Assembly (NCBI GenBank): GCA_016711225.1
Contig: JADJTK010000050.1
Location: 62,001 to 126,000, forward strand
Source of the DNA: Opitutaceae bacterium
Lineage (GTDB): Bacteria; Verrucomicrobiota; Verrucomicrobiia; Opitutales; Opitutaceae
Length of the DNA: 64,000 bases
Direction of reading: 5' to 3'
Under the pieces are notes generated by a model that was not told where the DNA came from, did not search any database, and saw only the letters and a list, made by a program, of their open reading frames with translations. This document shows positions 44,576 to 55,756 of this stretch, piece after piece. Positions within the stretch are counted from its first letter, which is position 1. Every line of letters starts with the position of its first letter. The translations under genes were made by a program, and so were the position numbers.

Positions 44576-44806
44576 TCAAGCCCCAGCATCACCTGTCGAC
44601 GCGGCCTGAAGACCCGAGCCACGGCCCGCCTCGTCCCTGTGTGGACCGGGGCTTCGGTGCTCCGCTTGCTTCACCACCCGAGACAGTCGGCATACCCTCC
44701 CCTCGTCGCAGTCCACAGCACCCACATCCTCGAGCACTACCGCTACCGGCGTTTTCCCTAGTCCCTCGCTCCCGCCGACCTTCCGAAAGCCACCCCCCTC
44801 CTTCCT

Positions 44807-47764
44807 TTGGCTTTCTTTGTGGCTTGGGCCGCGTTAGCCTGCTGTCTCCTTCGATTGAGCACCCCGCTCCCAGCCCGACCTCCCCTCCGACGCCCTTCCG
44901 CAGCCGCAACCCTGCGCCTGGGTTTCGCCTGTCTGTTTGTCGCCGGCTCGGTCCGTGCCGCCGCACCCGCCGCGCTTCCTGCCGGCCAGGTGCTGACCGT
45001 CAGCGCCGCGAACGACAACTTTCCCTACAGTTATCGCGACGAATCCGACGGCCTCACCGGTTACGGTGTCGACATGCTTGATGCGGTCGCAGAGGTACTG
45101 CACGCACGCCTGGATCGAAGCGAAGTCCCCGCCACCCAAGATATCGCCAACCTCAGAGCCGGCCTCCACGACATCGGCCAGTTCCACGCCATCAATCCAA
45201 GCGTCGAGGCTCCCTGCGAGTACTCGCAACCCATCCTCATCAACTACGGCGATTTCTTCGTGCGCCGCGGCGACCACCGCTTCAGCAGTCTCGAGGACCT
45301 CCGGCAACAGCGGGCCCGCATCGCCGCCCACCAGCAAGGCCGCGATTTCCTGCTCGCGAACCAGTTCGACGAGGCCTTCATCCTGCACGCGACCAGCACC
45401 GAGGCGATGCGGGCACTCTCCCAAGGCCATGTCGACGCCGTGCTAATCTCCCGGCTTTCAGGCCTCTCCCAGGCACATGCCCAGGGTATCAGCAATGTCG
45501 AGCCCCTAGGCCTCGTGCTGCCGGGCTTCAAGGTCGCGTTCAGCATCGCCACCCGCAAAGGCGACCTCGAGCTTCTCGGCCGCATCAACGAAGCCCTCGC
45601 CACCCTCTCCACCACCGGCCGGACGGTCGAGATCTACACCAAGTGGTTTGGCCGCTACGAGTCCCGCGGCCCTACCCTCCGCCAGGTGCTCATCCCCGCC
45701 ACGAGCGCCCTGGCGCTGGCCCTGCTCGTCACCCTCTGGGCTCTGCGCCGCCAGCAATTGCTCCACCGCCGGATCGCCCTCCAGTCCGAGGAACTGCGCG
45801 AGAGCCGCGAGCTATTGGCCGAGGCCCAGCATTTCTCCCAAATCGGCCACTCGCGCCGCCCGCTCGACCCCCAAGGGCCCGCCATCTGGTCCGACGAGCT
45901 CTACCGCGTGTTCGAATACGACCCGGCCGGCGGCGTACCCAACCTCCAAAACCTCATTGAACGCGGCATCCCCGCCGATCGCACCCGTTGGCGCGCCGCC
46001 CTCGAGCAGATCCAGCGGGTCGGCACGCCCTACGAATTCGACCTGACCATCGAGCCGCGCCCGGGCCACCGCAAGATCGTCAACGTGCGCGGCCGGCCCA
46101 TCCGCGACTCCGCCGGCCGGCAGACCGGCATCTTCGGCACCGCACAGGATGTCAGCGCCTCCCGCGCCGCCGCCGCCGCACTCCAGCAGTCCGAGCTGTT
46201 GTTGCGCGCCCTCTACGAGAACCTCCCCCTGGCCCTGGGTGTCGTCGAACAGGCCGGCGACGACTGGCAGATCGTCTCCCTCAACCCCGAGGCCGTGCAA
46301 CAGCTCGGCCTGGCCGCTGCTCCGGCCGCGAACACTCCGCTCGCCGACCTCCACCTCTCGCCGGAGCGCACCGAGTTCTGGCGGGCCCAGTTTGAAAGCT
46401 GTGCGGCCGCCGGCAAAACCCTCCGGCGCGAAACCGAGCGCAGCGCCACCCGGCAGCTCTTCGCCATCACGCTGGTGCCTCTGGTCGCTCCCGGCCGGCC
46501 CCTGCGCTGCTGTTTCCTCTCCGACGATATCACGGTCCGCCGCCAGCAGGACGCCGAGCTCACCCAAGGGCGCCGCTTGCGCGCGATCGGCGAGCTTGTC
46601 GGCGGCATCGCCCATGAGTTCAACAATCTGCTTACCCCCATCGCGCTCAACACCGAGCTCGTCCAGTCGCATTGCCCCGAGCGGCCCGACCTCCAAAGCG
46701 AGCTGGCCGTGATCGCCGACGCCGCCCGCCGGGCCGGCGAGCTCACCCGCCGCCTCCTCACCTTCGGCCGCAAACACGAGCATTCCATCGAGGCCATCGA
46801 CCTGGCCCAGCTCGCCGCCGCCAATATCGCCCTGGTCCGCCACTCCTTCGATCGGCGCATCGTCCTACAATCCGTCGTGGCCCCCTCCCTGCCGAACCTG
46901 TATCTACCCTTGGGCGACCTGCACCAGATCCTGCTCAATCTCCTGATCAACGCCCGCGATGCGCTCGCCGGCAAGCTCGCGTCCCCGCCCCCTCCTGACT
47001 GGACAGCCACCATCACCGTATCAGCGGAGCTGTTAGGCGGCAGCCCGTCGCCGCCTCCCGCCAAGCCGGAGGCCGGGACTCACGGCTGGCTGCGGCTGAG
47101 TGTCACCGACAACGGCTGCGGAATCTCGCCCGAGGTGCGCGAGCGCCTGTTCGAGCCCTTCTTCACCACCAAGGGAGTCGGCCACGGCACCGGCCTGGGC
47201 CTGGCCACCATCTGGCACCTCGTCACCGGTTTTGGCGGCCGCATCGACGTGGAATCCACTCCGGGGATGGGCACCAGCTTCCATCTGGTCCTGCCCGTCC
47301 AGAGCCCGGCCCCCGCCGCTATACCCGCTGCAACGGCCACCGCCCCGGCCGCCCCCGCCCGTCCGCCCGCCACCCCTTTGGCGGGCCGGCATTTCCTCGT
47401 GGCCGACGACGACGACTCCGTCTCCCGCATCGTCACCCGACTGCTGACACGAAAGGGTCACCGCATCACCACGGCCAGCGACGGCATGGATGCCTGGCTG
47501 CGCCTCTCCGGCACCCCGGGCGACTTCGACGGCATCATCATGGATCTCAATATGCCCGGGCTCACCGGGATCGAGCTCGCCCATCGAGCCCGCGCCCTGC
47601 CCTACCAGGGCCCATTGATCGTGATCAGCGGCAAGATCACCGAGGAGGAGCGCTCCGCCCTGGCCGACATCCGGATCGATGCGCTCCTGCACAAGCCCTT
47701 CTCGATCGCCGAGTTCGAGGCGGCGTTGGCGCGCGCCCTCAGCCCGGCCGCTACGCCGGCGTAG
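44807..47764 (+). CDS. Hybrid sensor histidine kinase with periplasmic solute-binding sensor, two PAS domains and a receiver
   Basis: Up to 985 residues. The start is uncertain: the frame opens with TTG at 44807, and a GTG at 44819 also lies ahead of the signal-like LRLGFACLFVAGSVRAAA. A SBP_bac_3 domain (about 60-285: ANDNFPYSYRDESDGLTGYG, GRYESRG) is followed by one membrane helix (about 300-322) and two PAS-like domains (about 340-455 and 465-580). HisKA/HATPase comes next, with phospho-His in GELVGGIAHEFNNLLTP and ATP-lid motifs DNGCGISPEV and GTGLGLATIW. A receiver with its Asp in IIMDLNMPGLTG ends the protein. Likely senses a small periplasmic solute such as an amino acid. Confidence 0.88.
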   Translation: MAFFVAWAALACCLLRLSTPLPARPPLRRPSAAATLRLGFACLFVAGSVRAAAPAALPAGQVLTVSAANDNFPYSYRDESDGLTGYGVDMLDAVAEVLHARLDRSEVPATQDIANLRAGLHDIGQFHAINPSVEAPCEYSQPILINYGDFFVRRGDHRFSSLEDLRQQRARIAAHQQGRDFLLANQFDEAFILHATSTEAMRALSQGHVDAVLISRLSGLSQAHAQGISNVEPLGLVLPGFKVAFSIATRKGDLELLGRINEALATLSTTGRTVEIYTKWFGRYESRGPTLRQVLIPATSALALALLVTLWALRRQQLLHRRIALQSEELRESRELLAEAQHFSQIGHSRRPLDPQGPAIWSDELYRVFEYDPAGGVPNLQNLIERGIPADRTRWRAALEQIQRVGTPYEFDLTIEPRPGHRKIVNVRGRPIRDSAGRQTGIFGTAQDVSASRAAAAALQQSELLLRALYENLPLALGVVEQAGDDWQIVSLNPEAVQQLGLAAAPAANTPLADLHLSPERTEFWRAQFESCAAAGKTLRRETERSATRQLFAITLVPLVAPGRPLRCCFLSDDITVRRQQDAELTQGRRLRAIGELVGGIAHEFNNLLTPIALNTELVQSHCPERPDLQSELAVIADAARRAGELTRRLLTFGRKHEHSIEAIDLAQLAAANIALVRHSFDRRIVLQSVVAPSLPNLYLPLGDLHQILLNLLINARDALAGKLASPPPPDWTATITVSAELLGGSPSPPPAKPEAGTHGWLRLSVTDNGCGISPEVRERLFEPFFTTKGVGHGTGLGLATIWHLVTGFGGRIDVESTPGMGTSFHLVLPVQSPAPAAIPAATATAPAAPARPPATPLAGRHFLVADDDDSVSRIVTRLLTRKGHRITTASDGMDAWLRLSGTPGDFDGIIMDLNMPGLTGIELAHRARALPYQGPLIVISGKITEEERSALADIRIDALLHKPFSIAEFEAALARALSPAATPA

Positions 47765-47815
47765 CCGTCGCCCCTTGTGATCGGCGAGCCTGCGGACGGT
47801 CCGGGCGCGTCGCGC

Positions 47816-49105
47816 TCACTTTCCGGCGGGCAGATAGCGCTCCAACTCGTGCCAACTGCGCTCCATTGCACCCTGATTGGCCGTGTGCCAGGCGCGGGCC
47901 GCGGCCGCCATCGCCGCGCGGCGTTTCTCATCACGCAACAACGCCAGCCCCTGGTCCACCACCTCGACCTCGTCGGCCACCAGGATGGCCGCCCCGCACT
48001 CGCGTAACGCCGCGGCGGCGACGCGGAAATTGCTCATTCCCGGCCCGAACAACAGCGGCTTGCCCAGCGACGCCGCCTCGATCGGCGTCTGCCCGCCCTC
48101 GTTCGGGGGCAGGCTCTTACCGATGAAGACCAAATCGGCCACCTGCGTGAGCTTGGCCAGCTCGCCCGTCGTATCGCCCACACACACATCAACCAGCCCC
48201 ATGGCATTGCCACGCGAACGCAGCTGCCAGTTGAGCGGGCGGGTGCCCAGCAGCGCCTCGATCTCCCCGCGGCGTTCGGCGTGCCGAGGAACCAACAACA
48301 GCTGGCAGATCACCCCATCACGGCGAGCCCGCTCCAGCAGCCGCAGCAGGGCGAGCTCCTCGCCGGGCCAAGTGGAGGAGCCGAGCACCACCAGCTGGGT
48401 ATCCGTGAAGCCCAGCTCGCGGCGCAGCATCGAGCGCGTCCACGGATCGAGCTCGGGAATGGAGACGTCGAATTTGAGATTGCCGGTGGTGGTAAGCTTC
48501 TCGCCCGGCACCCCGAGCTGACGGAAACGCCCGGCATCCTGCTCCGACGAGGGCAGGATGCGCGCCACGCGCCGATAGAGGCTCGCGGCCAGCGTCTTCA
48601 CAGCAAGCAGGCGGCGGAAGCTGCGATCCGACAGGCGGGCGTTCAGCAGCACCACCGGAACACTACGGCGTTTGGCCTGCGTCAGATGCTCGGGCCAAAG
48701 CTCACTCTCCGCCAGCAGCACCAGATCGGGCTGAACGCGCTGCCAGGTGCGCCGGCTAAACAGCCACCAATCCAGCGGAAAATAGCCCACGCCAATCGTG
48801 ACCCCGGCGTACTTCTCCTTGGCGATCGCATAGCCCGTGCTCGTGGTGGTGGTGAGATAGACTTCCGCCCGCCCGCTCTCGGCCAGGCGTTTGAGCAACG
48901 GCCCCATGGCCAGCAACTCACCCACGCTGACGGCCTGCAACCACACCCTGGCGACTCCGGGGCGTTTGGCCGGCAGGACCGGCACCTCGCCGAAGCGGTG
49001 CCCAAACCCGGCGCGATACCCGCCCCGCTTGATCATGCGGCGCAGATAGAACGGCGAGGCCAGCAGCATCGCGGGAAGGAAGAGAAGTCGGTAAAGCCAG
49101 AGCAT
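47816..49105 (-). CDS. waaA: 3-deoxy-D-manno-octulosonic acid (Kdo) transferase
   Basis: 429 residues from the ATG at 49105 (MLWLYRLLFLPAMLLASPFY, an N-terminal membrane anchor). Family features: GFGHRFGEVP near the start, VWLQAVSVGELLAMGPLLK with the catalytic Glu, LVLLAESELWPEHL, and the GT-B C-terminal half. That half contains VLGSSTWPGEE, LLLVPRHAERRGEIE, GDTTGELAKLTQVADLVFIG and GGQTPIEAASLGKPLLFGP. Transfers Kdo from CMP-Kdo to lipid A precursor at the inner-membrane cytoplasmic face. This indicates the organism builds lipopolysaccharide and so has a diderm envelope. Confidence 0.95.
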   Translation of the reverse strand: MLWLYRLLFLPAMLLASPFYLRRMIKRGGYRAGFGHRFGEVPVLPAKRPGVARVWLQAVSVGELLAMGPLLKRLAESGRAEVYLTTTTSTGYAIAKEKYAGVTIGVGYFPLDWWLFSRRTWQRVQPDLVLLAESELWPEHLTQAKRRSVPVVLLNARLSDRSFRRLLAVKTLAASLYRRVARILPSSEQDAGRFRQLGVPGEKLTTTGNLKFDVSIPELDPWTRSMLRRELGFTDTQLVVLGSSTWPGEELALLRLLERARRDGVICQLLLVPRHAERRGEIEALLGTRPLNWQLRSRGNAMGLVDVCVGDTTGELAKLTQVADLVFIGKSLPPNEGGQTPIEAASLGKPLLFGPGMSNFRVAAAALRECGAAILVADEVEVVDQGLALLRDEKRRAAMAAAARAWHTANQGAMERSWHELERYLPAGK

Positions 49106-49246
49106 GCGCGGTGGGGGTACCGGGAAAATCGGGCGGGCCGGCCCCGTGCTCAAGCCTTGGTTTACCGAAATCGAGACGCGGCACCGCCTGGGCCTCCCTG
49201 GCGGTCGGCCCCAAGGCCGAAACCCGGCTCGCCCCCACCCGGCAAC

Positions 49247-50800
49247 TCAGCGCCGTTTGCTCTTGGCGGGCGGACGCTTCGAATGATTCGTGGCACCAGG
49301 ACGAGCCTTCTCGCGACTCTTGGCATGGGCTCCGAGCTTGCCGTGACTGCGCGGCTTGGGCTCGGAGTGGGCCTTGGCCTGCGCGGCGGCCTTGCCCTTC
49401 TTGACCCCGGCATCGGGCTTGGGCTTGCGGCCGGCCGGCTTGCCCTTCCCGCGGGGCTCGGCAGCCGCCTCCGCCCTGGGCTTGGTCTTGGTCTGGTGCC
49501 CAGTCTGGGGCAGGGTGAAGAATTTGCGCTGGCCTTCGACCGGGGCCGCAGCCGGGCGGTTCGCCTGCTTCGCTGCGCCCAGGGTGGTCTCCGACCAGCC
49601 ACGAGCGTCGGGCAACTCTTCACGTTGGCGTTTGGCCCGCGGACCGGACTCCTCCCGCACGGGGGCCGAGGCCTCGGCGGAGTAGTTGAAGCCGGCCAGC
49701 TTCTTCTGCGGAATCTCGGCGCGGATATAGCGCTCGATCGCCTTCACCGCGTTGGTCTCGCGCGGAGTGAACAGAGTGAAGGCATCGCCCACCGCCTCTG
49801 AGCGGCCCGTACGACCCACCCGGTGCACGTAATCGTCGGGCGTCATCGGGATGTCGAAGTTGATCACATGGGACACGTCCGCCAGATCGAGGCCGCGAGC
49901 GGCCAGGTCGGTGGCGACGAGAATCTTGTAGTAGCCATCCTTGAAGCCGGCCAGGGCGGCCTTGCGCTGGCCCTGGCTGCGGTCGCCGTGGAGCACGGAG
50001 GCGGAGTGCTCGGCATCCTTGAGCCGGCGCACAATCTGGTCGGCGCCATCCCGGGTACGGCAAAAGATGATCGCTCTGCCGATCTCGGTCTTCTTGAGGA
50101 GGGCCAACAGCAGCTGAAACTTCAGCGCCCCGCCCACGGGATACATGGAGTGGGTGACGGAAGCCGGGATGGTGCGGGCGCGCCCAATGTTGATGCGCGC
50201 GGGGTTGTGCAAGGCGAAACGGGCCATGTCCTCGATGGCCGGAGGAATGGTCGCCGAGAAGAAGAGCGTCTGGCGCTTCTGCGGACAGCGGGCGACGATG
50301 GCCTTCACAGCATCGACAAATCCCATGTCCAGCATGCGGTCGACCTCGTCGAGCACGAGCACCTGCAACGAATCAAAGTTGAGGGTACGATCCACCATGT
50401 GCTCCAGCAAACGCCCGACAGTGGCGATGACGATGTCGGTGCCGTCGCGCAGGCCGTTGCGCTGCTTGGTATGCCCCACTCCGCCCTGCACCAGCGTCAC
50501 GCGCAGGTCGGTGAACTGGGCAAACGCGCGAAACTCGGCATCGACCTGGGCGGCCAGCTCACGGGTGGGCTCGAGCACGAGCACGCGCACGCCGCCGGGG
50601 CGATGGGGCCCGAGCCGGTTGATGATCGGGAGCACGAAGGCGGCGGTCTTGCCGGTGCCGGTCTGGGCGGATACGACGACATCGCGCCCGGCGAGCACTA
50701 CGGGGATAGTTTCCACCTGCACGGGGGTGGGCTCGGTGTACCCCTTGGCCTGAATTGCGCGGACGATGCTGGAGAAAAGCCCAAAACGAGAGAACGGCAT
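49247..50800 (-). CDS. DEAD-box RNA helicase, RhlE-like, with DEVD motif II and a basic tail
   Basis: 517 residues from the ATG at 50800 (MPFSRFGLFSSIVRAIQ). Motifs in order: Q motif (GYTEPTPVQVETIP), I (AQTGTGKTAAF), Ia (PTRELAAQ), II as LDEVDRMLDMGF, III (FSATIP), V (VATDLAARGLD) and VI (HRVGRTGR). Motif II is DEVD rather than DEAD, a conservative change. The C-terminal 140 residues are Lys/Arg/Pro/Ala-rich and disordered-looking, typical of RNA-binding tails. Cytoplasmic; probably ribosome assembly or RNA turnover. Confidence 0.93.
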   Translation of the reverse strand: MPFSRFGLFSSIVRAIQAKGYTEPTPVQVETIPVVLAGRDVVVSAQTGTGKTAAFVLPIINRLGPHRPGGVRVLVLEPTRELAAQVDAEFRAFAQFTDLRVTLVQGGVGHTKQRNGLRDGTDIVIATVGRLLEHMVDRTLNFDSLQVLVLDEVDRMLDMGFVDAVKAIVARCPQKRQTLFFSATIPPAIEDMARFALHNPARINIGRARTIPASVTHSMYPVGGALKFQLLLALLKKTEIGRAIIFCRTRDGADQIVRRLKDAEHSASVLHGDRSQGQRKAALAGFKDGYYKILVATDLAARGLDLADVSHVINFDIPMTPDDYVHRVGRTGRSEAVGDAFTLFTPRETNAVKAIERYIRAEIPQKKLAGFNYSAEASAPVREESGPRAKRQREELPDARGWSETTLGAAKQANRPAAAPVEGQRKFFTLPQTGHQTKTKPRAEAAAEPRGKGKPAGRKPKPDAGVKKGKAAAQAKAHSEPKPRSHGKLGAHAKSREKARPGATNHSKRPPAKSKRR

Positions 50801-51124
50801 GCCTGCGAATGCAGGCCCCAACCGCCCCAAGGCGAGGGAAAACGGCGAGCAGTGCGGAGGTTTTCAGCGAAAACCGGGGCAAAAGGGGTAGACGGGCGCA
50901 GGATGAGCAAGACCGCAACGCTGCCTTGGCCAGTCGGCTCTAGGCCCCGGCGCCCACGTGACCCCGCCGACCAATGACCGCCTCACCGCGGTGGCCTGCC
51001 TCACTCCCCCCAAGGGTGGGCCCGGTTGACCTCAACCGGGTCGTGGGACTCAATCCGCGACCCGGCCTGAGGGGCCACAGCGCGAGCGGAGTCGCGCCCC
51101 GGGAAGGCCGGGCCGGTTCAACGG
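50801..51124. other. Non-coding gap with a CCCGGTTGA hairpin
   Basis: No gene is supported. A perfect 9-bp inverted pair CCCGGTTGA (51021-51029) / TCAACCGGG (51032-51040) stands out. The remainder is GC-rich without other clear structure, and should contain the helicase promoter. Confidence 0.5.
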
Positions 51125-52600
<1,476 letters not shown>

Positions 52601-52883
52601 GGGAAGGGCGGACAAGAAAGGGCGCAGCCCCCCGAGCGCAACCGGGAAAACCGGTAGGCCGCGGCAGCCGCCCCACCAATCAAGGAATGCGATACCCCTC
52701 GGCGCCGCCGGCGCTGCCCACTACGCCGCAGAGAAATTCACGTTCGGCGGTGAACCCGATGCGATTTGTGCGGTCTGGGAGAGCCGCATCGCCACCCAGC
52801 TAGGGCGAGGCCCTGCCCGCTCCATTCCTTCCCCTTGCCTTCCCGCCCGGCCGCTGCAAGCGTCCCGCCAACCTTTCCCAATC

Positions 52884-53051
52884 ATGCCCGCTCTCAAACG
52901 CCTCACCCTCGCGCTCCTGCTCGGAGCCGTCACGCTCCTGGTCAACGGTTGTGCCACATCCGAGGAGACCGCCATTCCGTGGAGCCGCCCGCAAAACTGG
53001 GAAGGCCAAGTCCCCGGCATGGGCACCACGCCCGGCAGCGGCGTGCGCTAA
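52884..53051 (+). CDS. Small lipoprotein (55 aa)
   Basis: Starts at the ATG at 52884 (MPALKRLTLALLLGAVTLL) and has a lipobox LLVNGC (Cys at about 24). The short mature part contains EETAIPWSRPQNWEGQVPG. Short lipoproteins with an 'IPWxRPxxWEG' core recur in Opitutaceae-type genomes, with no known function. A terminator follows 28 bp after the stop, so it is transcribed alone. Confidence 0.75.
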   Translation: MPALKRLTLALLLGAVTLLVNGCATSEETAIPWSRPQNWEGQVPGMGTTPGSGVR

Positions 53052-53079
53052 ACCGCCCCCCTTCCTCATTTCCCTTTCC

Positions 53080-53105
53080 GGCCCGGGCTCATCCCGGGCC
53101 TTTTT
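53080..53105 (+). terminator. Rho-independent terminator after the small lipoprotein gene
   Basis: Perfect 8-bp stem GGCCCGGG / CCCGGGCC, loop CTCAT, followed by TTTTT. Confidence 0.9.
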
Positions 53106-53169
53106 ATTGCCCGCCTCGTCCGCCGCTTCGCGTTTGCCGCCCACCGTTCCCCGCCTCCACCCTCCCACC

Positions 53170-53886
53170 ATGAGCGACGTCAACACCTCCCTTACCGCCC
53201 AGCCGGGGCACTGCTATGTTGTCGCCACTCCGATCGGCAACCTCTCCGACCTCTCCGAGCGCGCCCGCAGCATCCTCGCTTCCGCCTCGGTAATCGCCAG
53301 CGAGGATACTCGCACCACCGGGGCCCTGCTGCACCGCTACGGGCTCCACCGGCCGCTGGTCGCCTACCACGAGCACAACGAACTCGAGGCCGCCGACATG
53401 CTGGTCGCCCGACTGGCCGCCGGAGAATCCGTCGCAGTCGTCAGCGATGCGGGCACCCCAGGGCTGAGCGATCCGGGTTTTCGCGTCGTGCGCGCCTGCC
53501 GGCGCCGCGGCCTGCCGGTGGTGCCGGTGCCCGGCCCGTGTGCGGCCATCGCCGTGCTCAGCGCCAGCGGCCTGCCCACCAACGCCTTTTTCTTCGCCGG
53601 CTTCCTCCCGCACAAGACCGCCGCACGTCGCACCTTCCTGGAGAAACACCGCGCCGTCGAACACACGCTCTGCCTCTACGAGAGCACGCACCGCATCGAG
53701 GCCTTCGTGGCCGAAATCGCTGAGGTACTGGGCGCGGCCCGAGTCGTCTGCCTGGCCAAGGAGGTGACAAAGCTCCACGAGACCTTTCTCGTCGGCCCCG
53801 TTGGTGAGGTCGAGGCGCGCTTTGCCCCGATGAGCAAGAAGGGCGAGTTCGTGGTCCTGATCGCACCGGACGGCTTCGTGCTGTAG
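53170..53886 (+). CDS. rsmI: 16S rRNA (cytidine-2'-O)-methyltransferase RsmI
   Basis: 238 residues from the ATG at 53170 (MSDVNTSLTAQPGHCYVVATP). Uses SAM to 2'-O-methylate C1402 of 16S rRNA. Family motifs are present: YVVATPIGNLSDLSERAR, VIASEDTRTTGALLHRYG, YHEHNE, VAVVSDAGTPGLSDPGF, VPVPGPCAAIAVLSASGLP, and FAGFLPHK. The C-terminal portion seen in longer RsmI proteins (about 280 aa) is absent, so this is a short version. It sits just after the small lipoprotein and its terminator. Confidence 0.95.
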   Translation: MSDVNTSLTAQPGHCYVVATPIGNLSDLSERARSILASASVIASEDTRTTGALLHRYGLHRPLVAYHEHNELEAADMLVARLAAGESVAVVSDAGTPGLSDPGFRVVRACRRRGLPVVPVPGPCAAIAVLSASGLPTNAFFFAGFLPHKTAARRTFLEKHRAVEHTLCLYESTHRIEAFVAEIAEVLGAARVVCLAKEVTKLHETFLVGPVGEVEARFAPMSKKGEFVVLIAPDGFVL

Positions 53887-54139
53887 TCGCGCGCTACAGG
53901 CAGGGGCCCCGCCCGCGGTAGTAGGTTGGATCGACCACCGGTGCCCCGGCCTTGGCGCTGGCGTTCCAGGCCAGGCCTCGAGGTCCCGCATCTGCGTTCA
54001 ATCGCAACCGTTTTGGGGATTCAACGTCCACTCGCCCCTCCCTCCCCTGCCCGAGGTACATTACGTACTGATTGCAGCACCCCGTTCCGCCGCCTTCTCC
54101 GTTCTACCTTCTGCATTCTGCCTTCTGCGTTCCCTTCCC

Positions 54140-54706
54140 ATGCCTCCGCTACCCCTCTCGGAGTCTTCGCCTCATGCAGCCCGAATCGGGAGTCCTCGGT
54201 CCCCGTTGTCCGTGCCGGCCCGGCGCCCTTCGCCGGATGCCCGAATCCTCCCGAAAGCGGCGAACCCGCGTCGTATCCGTGAGTTCCTCGCTTCACTCCG
54301 CCTCGCTCGGCCCTGGTGCGCGACTGCCGGCCAGGCCCTGACCATCGTCGCCGCGCTGGCCCTCGGCGCTCCCCGCGCGCCCGCGGCGACCGCCATCATC
54401 GACGCCGACGAGATCCGCCAGACGATCCGGGGCTTCGGCGGCGCCACGGTCTTCCGTCCGACCGACCCGCTGACGCCCGCCGATCTCGATTCGATCTTCG
54501 GCAACGGGGACAACCAACTCGGCCTCACCATCCTGCGGATTCGCGCGGCTGAGAACGAAGCGTGGCGCGCCCTCGAACTCGCCAACGCCCAAGGGGCGAT
54601 CGCGCGCGGCGCCATCGTCCTCGTCACCCCGTCGCAGCCGATCCAGTCACGACTTATCGACGACAACGACGCCGATGTGACCGCCGCCCTGGTCGCCGGT
54701 CCGTGA
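54140..54706 (+). pseudogene. Truncated GH30-type xylanase/glucanase, N-terminal fragment
   Basis: An open frame with a signal-like stretch (ATAGQALTIVAALALGAPRA) followed by IRQTIRGFGGATVFRP, NQLGLTILRIRAAENEAW and AIARGAIVLVTPSQP. These match the first beta strands of GH30 enzymes (QTIRGFGG..., QLGLSILRxR..., GAKIMATPWSPPA). It then ends with an unrelated tail at 54706, far short of both catalytic Glu residues. The family needs about 380 residues, so this is a dead fragment. The start codon is not certain. A palindromic repeat lies just beyond the break. Confidence 0.6.
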
Positions 54707-54780
54707 GGAACCCCATCGGCAGATCGTTCCGATCTCATCGTGGCCACTCCCGCAAAACGAGTGCAACTCCCCGCCGCTCT

Positions 54781-54830
54781 CGTAGCGACGGCTTCCCGTT
54801 CCGTCCGGAACCGCAAGCGGTTCCGCCACG
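54781..54830. repeat. Degenerate CGTAGC...GCCACG palindromic repeat
   Basis: Contains TTCCGTCCGGAACCGCAAGCGGTTCCG, related in its ends to 1654-1730 and 6409-6478 and in its core (CCGTCCGGAACCG) to 55716-55756. It lies between the GH30 fragment and the PAP2-like gene. Confidence 0.5.
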
Positions 54831-54973
54831 TGAAGGCAGAATCTGGAAACGAAGACACGTTGGTATAAGACGCATTCTTGCGCTGCGGCCACCGGGGACG
54901 CCGAGGCCAAGATTCCCGGAAACTGAGATTGTCGGGAACGCTCCCGTTCTGTTACGGATCTGTGACTTCTCCG

Positions 54974-55705
54974 ATGGCCGACGCGCCCCCCAGTTTCTAC
55001 CGCCGGTATCGTCACCTGCTCATCTTGCTGGTCTATCCCCTGTACTTCTGGGGGTTCCAGTATGTGGAGCAGGCCGTGCCGGTGGCGAAGCACATCATGT
55101 ACGTCTCGGCCGACGATTACATCCCCTTCGTTGCGCTCAGTATCTACCCTTACCTTTTCTGGTATCTCTACATAGCGGCGGCCATCGCCTACACCGGGTT
55201 CGCCAACCCCAAGGGCTTCATCCAACTGATGCTCTTCCTCTACATCGGGATGGGCGTGAGCTACGGGATCTACCTACTCTTCCCGAACGGGCAGAACTTG
55301 CGGCCCGCGTTGGCGAGCCTGGGCGAAGGATGGCACCACGACCTGATCCGATGGCTCTATCGAGTCGATACACCGACCAACTCCAACCCGAGCATGCACG
55401 TCATCGACTCGATGGCGGTTTACCTCGCGCTGAAGCGGGACCAGTGGTTGTCAGGCCGCCGCGCCTTCCAGGCGGTGAATCTGGTGCTGAACCTTGTAAT
55501 CATCGCCTCAACCTTGCTGGTGAAACAGCACTCCGTCATCGACGTGATCTGCGCGTTGGCCTTCTCGTGGGTCCTCTACCTGGGGATCATGCGCCACGAT
55601 CTGCTCAGTCGCGCTATGCAGTACTGGCGGGACCAGCGACCGGAAGACGTCGTCCCCGAATCGGAAGTCGCCTTTGCGGAAGCCGTGGCGGAGGAGAAGG
55701 AGTAG
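54974..55705 (+). CDS. PAP2-superfamily-like integral membrane protein
   Basis: 243 residues from the ATG at 54974 (MADAPPSFYRRYRHLLILLV). About six membrane helices. Two lipid-phosphatase-type motifs are visible: SNPSMHVIDSMAVYLA (PSxH, about residues 139-154) and KQHSVIDVICA (about 184-194), with His and Asp in the usual places. The first PAP2 motif (KxxxxxxRP) is not obvious, so it may belong to the sphingolipid synthase/PAP2-like branch. Possible role is phospholipid or undecaprenyl-phosphate dephosphorylation, or head-group exchange. The MGDG-synthase-like gene converges on it, suggesting a lipid theme. Confidence 0.7.
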   Translation: MADAPPSFYRRYRHLLILLVYPLYFWGFQYVEQAVPVAKHIMYVSADDYIPFVALSIYPYLFWYLYIAAAIAYTGFANPKGFIQLMLFLYIGMGVSYGIYLLFPNGQNLRPALASLGEGWHHDLIRWLYRVDTPTNSNPSMHVIDSMAVYLALKRDQWLSGRRAFQAVNLVLNLVIIASTLLVKQHSVIDVICALAFSWVLYLGIMRHDLLSRAMQYWRDQRPEDVVPESEVAFAEAVAEEKE

Positions 55706-55715
55706 TCGCGGCGTG

Positions 55716-55756
55716 GGTTCCGCTCCGTCCGGAACCGGATGAAGCTCCGCTACGAT
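55716..55756. repeat. Degenerate palindromic repeat between convergent genes
   Basis: GGTTCCGCTCCGTCCGGAACC followed by GAAGCTCCGCTACG; same family as 54781-54830, in the gap between PAP2-like and glycosyltransferase stops. Confidence 0.45.
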
